The position numbers were made by a program, and so were the translations under genes. A stretch of 5,702 nucleotides of DNA from Burkholderiales bacterium UBA6064 (GTDB lineage Bacteria > Pseudomonadota > Gammaproteobacteria > Burkholderiales > Burkholderiaceae_B), in the NCBI GenBank assembly GCA_002428895.1, contig DIYC01000046.1:1-5702 (forward strand). Reading direction: 5' to 3'. Numbering within the stretch: the first letter of the stretch is position 1; each line of letters opens with the position of its first letter. Shown here in pieces: positions 1 through 5,702 of this stretch. Under the pieces are notes generated by a model. That model had not been told where the DNA came from. It worked only from the letters and a program-made list of their open reading frames with translations, and ran no database searches.

Positions 1-2067
1 AGAACCTTGTTGATTGATCAAACCCACGGGCGGGCTCAGCGAACGACCCCAAGCAGTCTGATTTAAATCTTGCCAATCCAGACCTGTGACACTGTTGCGT
101 CGAGGCGTTAAATATTTTAAAACGGACTCGGGGAGTTCGTCCAAAAAACGAGAACGCACATGGTAGCGAGTTTGGCCGTGCAGCATGCGTTGCTGCGCAC
201 TCGTTAAAAAAAGCTGTTCGCGAGCACGGGTAATGGCCACGTACATCAACCGACGCTCCTCTTCTAAACCTGAGTCATGCCCTACAGAAGTTGAATTGAA
301 TTGAGTTAAACTGTTTTCGTGAGGGAATAAACCTTCTTCTAAACCGGTGACAAACACACACGGAAATTCAAGCCCCTTGGCTGCATGAATGGTCATTAAT
401 TGCACTGCATCCTGCCCCGCACTGGCAGCCAATTCACCCGACTCAAGAGACGCATGGCTTAAAAAAGCACCTAAAATCGACAATCCTGTTTCAGCATCGA
501 CAGTGAGCGCACATTGATTAGGATCCAGTTGTTCTGAAGAAATAAATGCCGCAGCCGCGTTGACTAATTCGTATAAGTTCTCGATCCGATCTTCGCCCTC
601 ACGCTCGCTTTGGTAATATTCGAGTAATCCAGAGCGAGTAATCACTTGTCTGACCAACGCGGCAAAACCCATCGCCCGCGATTCAAATCGCAAGCTTTCG
701 ATCAGCTCGTTAAACTTCATGAGATTGATGGCTGCGCGGCCTTGCATCAAGGGCACTGCACGATACAAGGACACGTTATTTTGCTGCGCGAGGTCTTGCA
801 AGATTTCAACAGAACGTGCGCCAATTCCCCGAGCTGGAAAGTTAACCACTCGAATAAACGCCGTGTCTTCATCCGCCTGATTGATTAGACGCAAATACGC
901 CAAAGCATGTTTAATTTCTGCTCGTTCAAAAAATCGTAAACCCCCATAAATTCGGTAGGGAATTGCTGCTTGAATAAATGCCTGCTCTAACACCCTAGAC
1001 TGGGCGTTCGAACGATACAAAATCGCCAATTCGGAATAAGCCCGCTGTTGAGTTTGAACAAGCTGCGCAATGCGATCAACGATAAAAGCGGCTTCTTCAA
1101 AATCGCTGTGCCCCTCATACACTAAAATGGGTTCACCTTCGCCGGCATCGGTCCACAAGTTTTTACCCATTCGTACTTTATTGTGCTCGATTAACGAATT
1201 GGCTGCTTTTAAGATATGCCCCACCGAGCGATAATTCTGCTCCAGCTTAATTCTGTTTTTAACTTTAAAGTCGCTTTCAAACTGAGCCATATTGGCCACA
1301 CGAGCGCCGCGAAAGGCATAAATAGATTGATCATCATCGCCCACCGCAAAAATTGAACCTTGATCGCCCGCCAATTTTTTTAGCCAAGCATATTGCAATG
1401 CGTTGGTGTCTTGAAACTCGTCGACTAAAATATACTTAAATCGCGACTGATAATGAGCGCTGATACTGGGCTGGTTTTGCAATAACTCATAACTACGCAA
1501 CAGCAATTCTGCAAAATCAACCACTCCTTCACGCAAACACTGCGCTTCATAGGCTTCATACAAACGAACCAACATGGTGTAGTGCGCATCATGAGCCTCA
1601 ACTTGACTAGGCCTTAACCCCTGCTCTTTGGCCGATTGAATAAAATACATCAGCTTTTTCGGTTCAAATTGTTCAGGGTCAACCGATAACGATTTCAGCA
1701 AGCGTTTAATGGCTGATAACTGGTCTTGCGTGTCTAAAATTTGAAAAGCCTGGGGCAAATTCGCATCACGATAATGCGCCCGCAACATACGATGACACAA
1801 GCCATGAAAAGTACCAACCCACATAGCCCGAGTATGAATGGGTAATACTGCCGAAATACGCGACATCATTTCTTTAGCCGCTTTGTTGGTGAAGGTAACG
1901 GCAAGCACGCCATGTGGACTGACTTGTCCAGTCTGAATTAACCAGGCTATTCGACTGGTGAGTACTTTGGTTTTGCCGCTACCCGCACCTGCAAGGATAA
2001 GAGCAGACTCTTGGGGTAATGTAACGGCTAAAAGTTGTTGTGAATTTAAAGTGTCAAGCAGAGTCAC
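1..2067 (-). CDS. uvrD: DNA helicase II UvrD, superfamily 1A 3'-5' helicase (C-terminus cut by window edge)
   Basis: ATP-driven 3'-5' DNA helicase. In this family it removes the nicked strand and UvrC in nucleotide excision repair, unwinds in mismatch repair, and strips RecA. The reading frame is open for 689 codons from position 2067 to position 1, and all superfamily 1 motifs are visible: Walker A AGAGSGKT (residues 26-33), motif Ia TFTNKAAKEM (58-67), TFHGLCHRML (86-95), Walker B/motif II VDEFQDTN (215-222), motif III GDDDQSIYAFRGA (243-255), motif IV EQNYRS (276-281), motif V QLMTIHAAKGLEF (556-568) and motif VI EEERRLMYVAITRAR (602-616). The catalytic Lys32, Asp216-Glu217 and the motif VI arginines are intact. 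The chosen start is GTG at 2067. It gives an N-terminus (LLDTLNSQQ) that matches the family LLDSLN-Q pattern, and the next upstream in-frame codon of note is the stop of the neighbouring gene (2083-2085). No Shine-Dalgarno sequence is seen, so coupling to the upstream gene is likely. The end lies outside the window; compared with about 720 residues in E. coli and more in Burkholderiales, roughly 50-100 residues are missing. Rep and PcrA are close relatives, but the overall match is to UvrD. Confidence 0.96.
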   Translation of the reverse strand, partial: MTLLDTLNSQQLLAVTLPQESALILAGAGSGKTKVLTSRIAWLIQTGQVSPHGVLAVTFTNKAAKEMMSRISAVLPIHTRAMWVGTFHGLCHRMLRAHYRDANLPQAFQILDTQDQLSAIKRLLKSLSVDPEQFEPKKLMYFIQSAKEQGLRPSQVEAHDAHYTMLVRLYEAYEAQCLREGVVDFAELLLRSYELLQNQPSISAHYQSRFKYILVDEFQDTNALQYAWLKKLAGDQGSIFAVGDDDQSIYAFRGARVANMAQFESDFKVKNRIKLEQNYRSVGHILKAANSLIEHNKVRMGKNLWTDAGEGEPILVYEGHSDFEEAAFIVDRIAQLVQTQQRAYSELAILYRSNAQSRVLEQAFIQAAIPYRIYGGLRFFERAEIKHALAYLRLINQADEDTAFIRVVNFPARGIGARSVEILQDLAQQNNVSLYRAVPLMQGRAAINLMKFNELIESLRFESRAMGFAALVRQVITRSGLLEYYQSEREGEDRIENLYELVNAAAAFISSEQLDPNQCALTVDAETGLSILGAFLSHASLESGELAASAGQDAVQLMTIHAAKGLEFPCVFVTGLEEGLFPHENSLTQFNSTSVGHDSGLEEERRLMYVAITRAREQLFLTSAQQRMLHGQTRYHVRSRFLDELPESVLKYLTPRRNSVTGLDWQDLNQTAWGRSLSPPVGLINQQGS

Positions 2068-2082
2068 GCATAGGCTTTGAAG

Positions 2083-2631
2083 TTAATCAAGAGCGTAAAG
2101 TATACCAAAGCTTGATACAGTCTCAACTTGACTGTAGTGATTCGACTGAACACCAACATAAAAGCTAACGTCAGAATTAATCTGTTGAACAAAATGCAAA
2201 CCCGTTGGGATGTTTAATTTTCGCGGATCTGCTGCATTTTGATTGGCCTTAGCAGGTGTCAAATTACCGTACACCAAGCGACCCTTGGAGTCTAAAATTA
2301 AATCAATTCGACGACCATGTTCAGAAACACGAAAATCGGACACAAGTTGTTGTGGAGAGATCAAAGAAATTTTTGAGGTAAGCGCTGGTAAATTATAGGT
2401 ACTGGGGCTAAAAGCAGTTTGAGCAAATCGTTTAAAATGACGACTCCCATTTGCAACCAAACCTGAGAAAAGTTGCCCTGAGCCAGAAGACTTAGCCTCA
2501 CCTAAAGTACTTGACAATTTTAAGTCGAGCGCAGACACCGAAGAAGTATAGCAAGAAAACATTAGGCTCATCGTGGTTAAAAAAAACGCACTGTGGCCTT
2601 TAAATCTTAGTTTTAGATTAAAATGTTTCAT
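2083..2631 (-). CDS. predicted exported protein of unknown function, 182 residues, upstream of uvrD
   Basis: I do not recognise this protein. Residues 1-34 look like a Sec signal peptide: a basic n-region (Lys2, Lys7, Arg9, Lys11), a hydrophobic core (about 15-28, AFFLTTMSLMFSCY) and a likely signal peptidase I site after Val-Ser-Ala (32-34). Cys27 is preceded by Met-Phe-Ser, a poor lipobox, so a lipoprotein is less likely. The mature part starts with a Ser/Gly-rich stretch (40-57). The second half (about 96-182) has alternating polar and hydrophobic residues separated by short turns, for example DLILDSKGRLVYG (110-122), TGLHFVQQI (143-151), VSFYVGVQS (155-163) and SSFGILYALD at the C-terminus. 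This suggests beta strands, possibly a small or partial outer-membrane barrel, but this is inference. No catalytic motif or metal site is visible, and there is no cysteine in the mature part. Start: ATG at 2631, with an in-frame signal peptide but no clear Shine-Dalgarno sequence. The stop is 15 bases before uvrD in the same frame, so the two are probably one transcript. Exported character and co-orientation with uvrD make it likely to be a real gene. Confidence 0.8.
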   Translation of the reverse strand: MKHFNLKLRFKGHSAFFLTTMSLMFSCYTSSVSALDLKLSSTLGEAKSSGSGQLFSGLVANGSRHFKRFAQTAFSPSTYNLPALTSKISLISPQQLVSDFRVSEHGRRIDLILDSKGRLVYGNLTPAKANQNAADPRKLNIPTGLHFVQQINSDVSFYVGVQSNHYSQVETVSSFGILYALD

Positions 2632-2671
2632 AATCAGTGTCGGGTAAGGGGCTCAAAGTCAAAATGTTCTG

Positions 2672-2700
2672 CATACACTCTTAGTGTGTAAAGGCTTCAA
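2672..2700 (-). promoter_or_regulatory. weak candidate sigma-70 promoter for the exported protein-uvrD unit
   Basis: Read on the minus strand, TTGAAG (2700-2695) matches four of six bases of the -35 consensus, and TGTATG (2677-2672) matches three of six of the -10 consensus, with a 17-base spacer. Transcription would start about 35 bases upstream of the ATG at 2631. The match is weak; it is offered because the spacing and location fit, and no better candidate was seen on this strand. Confidence 0.22.
2675..2687. repeat. short inverted repeat ACACT-CTT-AGTGT
   Basis: A perfect 5-base inverted repeat with a 3-base centre lies within the candidate leftward promoter, between its -35 and -10 and touching the -10. 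The position would suit a repressor operator. However, five-base arms are common by chance, and there is no run of T afterwards, so it is not a terminator. Confidence 0.4.
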
Positions 2701-2766
2701 ATAAATCCATATCCGATGGGTTAACTCTCAGCAATGGCTTCATTTTATCCTTTCAGCCAAGCTACA

Positions 2767-2792
2767 ACCATTTAACGTTTAAACCATTAAAC
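2767..2792. repeat. AT-rich direct and inverted repeat just upstream of leuS
   Basis: ACCATTTAAC (2767-2776) is repeated as ACCATTAAAC (2783-2792) with one mismatch and a 16-base period. In the same stretch, GTTTAA (2777-2782) and TTAAAC (2787-2792) form a perfect 6-base inverted repeat around ACCA, ending nine bases before the leuS start codon. In RNA this would be a weak hairpin where a ribosome-binding site would normally sit. It could also be a binding site in DNA. The function is unknown. Confidence 0.45.
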
Positions 2793-2801
2793 TCATTCGT
2801 C

Positions 2802-5492
2802 ATGCATACAAAATACGCCGCGCAAGCCATCGAACAAGCCGTTCAAACCGATTGGGAAAACAACAACAGCTTCCATGCTGAAGCATTTGCAAAACAACCC
2901 AACGGCGAGCTTAAACCGAAGTATTATTGTGTCTCTATGTTGCCCTATCCATCTGGCAAACTCCACATGGGGCACGTGCGCAATTACACCATTAATGATG
3001 TCATGGTGCGGCAAAAACGAATGAAAGGGTTTAACACGCTGATGCCCATGGGTTGGGATGCATTTGGCATGCCCGCTGAAAATGCAGCCCTTGCCAATGG
3101 CAAGCCTCCCGCGCAATGGACTTATGACAACATCGACACCATGAAGCAACAAATGCGCGCTATGGGACTAGCCATCGACTGGTCTAAGGAAATTGCTACC
3201 TGCAAACCCAACTACTACAAGTGGAATCAGTGGCTTTTTCTTAAAATGCTCGAAAAAGGCATCGTTTACCAAAAAACTGGTTTCGTGAACTGGGACCCAG
3301 TGGATCAAACTGTGCTCGCCAATGAACAAGTGATCGAAGGCCGAGGCTGGCGGTCTGGGGCAATCGTTGAAAAACGAGAAATTCCGATGTATTACATGGG
3401 CATTACCCGCTATGCCGATGCACTTCTGCAAGACCTCACCACCTTAAACTGGCCTGAACGGGTCAAAATTATGCAAGAAAACTGGATTGGCAAATCCATC
3501 GGTGTTCGTTTTGCGTTTAATCATCAAATTACCGATACCGATAACAAACTCATTCAAAATGGTCAATTGTTTGTTTTTACAACCCGCGCCGACACGTTGA
3601 TGGGTGTTACTTTTGCTGCGGTGGCGCCAGAACACCCACTTGCCCAATTTGCCGCCGAAACTCGCCCAGAAGTTGCCCGTTTTATTGCAGAGTGCAAAGC
3701 CGGAAGCGTGGCCGAAGCCGACATGGCCACGATGGAAAAAAAAGGAGTGAACACCACACTCTATGTCCAACACCCCATCACGGGACAAAACATTCCAGTT
3801 TGGGTGGGCAATTATGTATTAATGAGCTATGGCGATGGCGCGGTCATGGGAGTACCCGCGCACGACGAACGGGACTGGGCGTTTGCAAAAAAGTATGCCC
3901 TCGACATCAAACCCGTTTTACGCAAAATCGATCCGTCCAATCTCAGCTTCATGCAAACAGTAAATCCTGATGGCCCCTGGCAAGAGTGGTATGGTAGTAA
4001 AACTGACAGCACTCTGGTCACCTACAACAGCGCACAATTCGATGGGTTAAGCAGTGAACACGCCATTGAACAAATCGCCGAATTTTTACAGGCTCGTCAA
4101 CTCGGCGAACAACGAATTCAATATCGCCTGCGCGATTGGGGCATTTCTCGCCAGCGTTATTGGGGTACGCCCATTCCCATCATTCATTGCCCAAGCTGCG
4201 GTGCTGTGCCAGTCCCTGAAACTGACCTTCCCGTGGTGCTACCTGAACACTTAGTCCCTGACGGTAGCGGAAACCCTTTGGCAAAATGCGAAGAGTTTTT
4301 AGCTTGTCAGTGCCCAACCTGCGGCCAAGCCGCACGCCGTGAAACCGACACCATGGACACGTTTGTTGACAGCTGTTGGTACTTTAGCCGTTATGTTTGC
4401 CATGATGCTGACGCCATGACCGATTCACGTGCCGACTATTGGATGCCGATGGATCAATACATCGGCGGTATTGAACACGCAATTTTGCATTTACTGTATT
4501 CTCGCTTTTGGACTAAGGTCATGAACGATTTTGGACTAATCCAGTTTCGAGAACCCGCAACGGCCTTGCTCACCCAAGGTATGGTACTCAATGAAACGTA
4601 TTTTCAAGAACAAGCGAATGGACAAAAAAAATGGGTCAATCCCACCGAAGTCGAGGTTCAATTTGACGACAAAGGCCGACCTATCTCAGCCTGCTTGCTC
4701 AGCAACAACTCACCGATTCAGATTGGTGGCATTGAAAAAATGTCGAAATCTAAAAACAATGGTGTTGACCCCAAACTACTTATCGACCAATATGGTGCCG
4801 ACACCGCGCGTTTGTTCACCATGTTTGCATCCCCGCCCGAACAAAGCCTAGAATGGAGTAATGCTGGGGTTGAAGGGGCCTACCGTTTTGTTCGTCGTCT
4901 TTATACACTGGGCCAAGCACAAGCTGAATTGCTAATTCGCAACAACAACGATACCGTCAATGCCTCCTTCAACGAACTTTCTAAATCGGGTCAAAATACC
5001 CGTCGAGAAATTCATGAAATACTGCAACAAGCCAATTTTGACTACGATCGGATGCAATACAACACTGTGGTTTCTGCAGGAATGAAAATACTTAATAGCC
5101 TAGAAAACTTTAGCCAACAAACCCCAGCAGACAGCAAAAATGAAAGCGTCCTAACAGAAGGCTTTGGAATACTTTTGCGCGTGCTGTACCCCATTATTCC
5201 ACACGTCACAACTTACTTGTGGCAACACACAGGGTACCAACACACCCATGGTCACCTTTTAGACGCCCCTTGGCCTGAACCCGACCCAGCCGCGCTAGTT
5301 CAACACGAAATCACTTTGGTTGTTCAAGTGAATGGCAAATTACGCGCAAAAATTGAAGTTGCTGCCGATGCGCATACTCAGATCATTGAACAATTGGCAC
5401 TGTCTCACCCTGATGTTTTACGATTTACCGAAGGCCATGCAGTGAAAAAAATAGTTGTTGTTCCAGGTAAACTCATTAATATCGTTATTTGA
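2802..5492 (+). CDS. leuS: leucyl-tRNA synthetase (LeuS), complete, 896 residues
   Basis: Cytoplasmic class Ia aminoacyl-tRNA synthetase that joins leucine to tRNA-Leu using ATP and hydrolyses mischarged tRNA. Domains in order: catalytic Rossmann fold with the HIGH-type motif HMGH (55-58, within [15 protein letters not shown]), the CP1 editing domain (about 225-425) with the threonine-rich TTRADT (260-265) and [15 protein letters not shown] (344-358, with Asp355 as the likely conserved editing aspartate), a zinc-ribbon-like pair CPSC (463-466) and CPTC (504-507), the second half of the active site with [16 protein letters not shown] (516-531), the leucine-specific region (about 580-640), KMSKS (646-650, followed by KNNGVDP), the anticodon-binding helical domain (about 685-815) and a C-terminal tRNA-contacting domain (about 835-896). 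E. coli LeuS is 860 residues, so this is slightly longer through small insertions (for example around 240-255 and 710-735), with nothing missing. The ATG at 2802 gives the family N-terminus (KY-A-AIEQ), and no upstream in-frame ATG exists. No Shine-Dalgarno sequence is visible. lptE follows after 20 bases. Confidence 0.98.
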   Translation: MHTKYAAQAIEQAVQTDWENNNSFHAEAFAKQPNGELKPKYYCVSMLPYPSGKLHMGHVRNYTINDVMVRQKRMKGFNTLMPMGWDAFGMPAENAALANGKPPAQWTYDNIDTMKQQMRAMGLAIDWSKEIATCKPNYYKWNQWLFLKMLEKGIVYQKTGFVNWDPVDQTVLANEQVIEGRGWRSGAIVEKREIPMYYMGITRYADALLQDLTTLNWPERVKIMQENWIGKSIGVRFAFNHQITDTDNKLIQNGQLFVFTTRADTLMGVTFAAVAPEHPLAQFAAETRPEVARFIAECKAGSVAEADMATMEKKGVNTTLYVQHPITGQNIPVWVGNYVLMSYGDGAVMGVPAHDERDWAFAKKYALDIKPVLRKIDPSNLSFMQTVNPDGPWQEWYGSKTDSTLVTYNSAQFDGLSSEHAIEQIAEFLQARQLGEQRIQYRLRDWGISRQRYWGTPIPIIHCPSCGAVPVPETDLPVVLPEHLVPDGSGNPLAKCEEFLACQCPTCGQAARRETDTMDTFVDSCWYFSRYVCHDADAMTDSRADYWMPMDQYIGGIEHAILHLLYSRFWTKVMNDFGLIQFREPATALLTQGMVLNETYFQEQANGQKKWVNPTEVEVQFDDKGRPISACLLSNNSPIQIGGIEKMSKSKNNGVDPKLLIDQYGADTARLFTMFASPPEQSLEWSNAGVEGAYRFVRRLYTLGQAQAELLIRNNNDTVNASFNELSKSGQNTRREIHEILQQANFDYDRMQYNTVVSAGMKILNSLENFSQQTPADSKNESVLTEGFGILLRVLYPIIPHVTTYLWQHTGYQHTHGHLLDAPWPEPDPAALVQHEITLVVQVNGKLRAKIEVAADAHTQIIEQLALSHPDVLRFTEGHAVKKIVVVPGKLINIVI

Positions 5493-5498
5493 TGAATT

Positions 5499-5503
5499 AA
5501 AGG
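5499..5503 (+). promoter_or_regulatory. ribosome-binding site of lptE (AAAGG)
   Basis: AAAGG ends nine bases before the first of three consecutive in-frame ATG codons (5513, 5516, 5519). That spacing favours 5513, or possibly 5516, as the start. It is the only recognisable Shine-Dalgarno sequence among the four genes of the window. Confidence 0.6.
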
Positions 5504-5512
5504 TTGTTTTAT

Positions 5513-5702
5513 ATGATGATGCGCTGTCAACAAATTTTATTCAGTCTGTGCGTACTGTTTAGTTTATCAGCCTGTGGTTTTACGCTCAGAGGCCAATCCA
5601 CGTTTGACTTTGAATTCAAACACATTCAATTACACAATTTTAATGACAGCCAAATGGCACGCATTTTAAAATTAGCGCTCGAAATTCATGGTCTAGAAAC
5701 CG
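5513..5702 (+). CDS. lptE: LPS-assembly lipoprotein LptE, N-terminal 63 residues (cut by window edge)
   Basis: LptE is an outer-membrane lipoprotein that plugs the LptD barrel and helps insert lipopolysaccharide into the outer leaflet. Starting at the first ATG, the reading begins MMMRCQQ, followed by a hydrophobic stretch (about 8-19) and the lipobox Leu-Ser-Ala-Cys (18-21). Cys21 is the predicted lipidated residue, and Gly22 at +2 does not signal inner-membrane retention. The next residues, CGFTLRG (21-27), match the CGF-LRG signature that typically opens mature LptE (formerly RlpB). Position supports the call: leuS-lptE-holA is a common order in proteobacteria, and this gene starts 20 bases after the leuS stop on the same strand, so it is probably co-transcribed and may lack its own promoter. 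The frame is open to the window end; full-length LptE is usually about 160-200 residues, so most of the protein is not visible. Confidence 0.9.
   Translation, partial: MMMRCQQILFSLCVLFSLSACGFTLRGQSTFDFEFKHIQLHNFNDSQMARILKLALEIHGLET

Larger units (their letters stand above)
2632..2801. promoter_or_regulatory. divergent intergenic region between the exported-protein/uvrD unit and leuS
   Basis: This 170-base spacer separates two divergently read units, so both promoters should lie here. The sequence is AT-rich near leuS. Two inverted repeats (listed separately) are present. For the rightward leuS promoter the best I can find is TTAACT (2721-2726) with TATCCT (2746-2751), at a 19-base spacing that is longer than ideal, so I do not assign it. 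No tRNA, riboswitch, or leader peptide with leucine codons is visible. There is also no T-box, which would be unexpected in a proteobacterium. Confidence 0.6.

Noticed and set aside
646..888. 80-codon open frame on the plus strand
   Set aside because: It lies wholly inside uvrD on the opposite strand, whose reading is backed by intact helicase motifs; the translated product has no recognisable features.
2083..2631. Lipoprotein call for the 182-residue protein based on Cys27
   Set aside because: The residues before the cysteine (Met-Phe-Ser) do not fit the lipobox, and a better signal peptidase I site follows at 32-34.
2675..2700. Inverted repeat as a rho-independent terminator
   Set aside because: The stem is only 5 bases, is not GC-rich and is not followed by a T run on either strand. 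The flanking genes diverge, so no terminator is expected.
2734..2775. 13-codon open frame upstream of leuS as a possible leader peptide
   Set aside because: The peptide [13 protein letters not shown] has no leucine, no ribosome-binding site is evident, and no attenuator-like terminator follows, so leucine-dependent attenuation is not supported.
2793..3788. Several minus-strand open frames of 64-119 codons opposite leuS
   Set aside because: They are antisense shadows of a well-conserved leuS. They have no family features and no ribosome-binding sites that I can see.
3692..4851. Open frames of 64-92 codons inside leuS in other frames of both strands
   Set aside because: They overlap conserved LeuS domains and encode low-plausibility, basic or Ser/Pro-rich peptides, as expected of out-of-frame reading.
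5492..5500. ATG overlapping the leuS stop (TGATGAATTAA) as a coupled start of the next gene
   Set aside because: It reads only ATG AAT before a TAA stop. The real next start is at 5513, with a ribosome-binding site and a lipoprotein signal.

Overview
The window looks like an ordinary chromosomal segment from a betaproteobacterium, most likely in or near Burkholderiales, with a fairly low GC content for that group. The evidence is in the two large proteins. The LeuS and UvrD readings carry signature stretches that I recall from Burkholderiales homologues, such as [16 protein letters not shown] and RGWRSGA in LeuS, and AILAGAGSGKT-like, DELPE and GQTRY segments in UvrD. They differ from the enterobacterial versions at the same places. 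This placement is from memory of the families, not from a search.

Layout: positions 1-2067 (minus strand) hold almost all of uvrD, encoding DNA helicase II. The C-terminal end runs off the left edge of the window. Just upstream of it on the same strand, at 2083-2631, is a 182-residue predicted exported protein of unknown function. Its stop codon lies 15 bases before the GTG start of uvrD, so the two are probably co-transcribed. A 170-base intergenic region (2632-2801) separates this leftward unit from a rightward one. The rightward unit has complete leuS (2802-5492, leucyl-tRNA synthetase), then, after 20 bases, the start of a lipoprotein gene recognisable as lptE (5513 to the right edge). 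In many proteobacteria leuS-lptE is followed by holA, which would lie beyond this window.

How the genes work together: they serve separate housekeeping roles, namely DNA repair and replication (UvrD), protein synthesis (LeuS) and lipopolysaccharide export to the outer membrane (LptE). The 182-residue protein is the only gene without a recognised role. The divergent intergenic region must contain both promoters. It holds two small inverted repeats, one overlapping a weak candidate promoter for the leftward unit and one just upstream of the leuS start, where no Shine-Dalgarno sequence is visible.

I found no mobile element, CRISPR array, RNA gene, recombination site or convincing novel system. 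The most interesting items are the unrecognised exported protein coupled to uvrD and the structure of the intergenic region.
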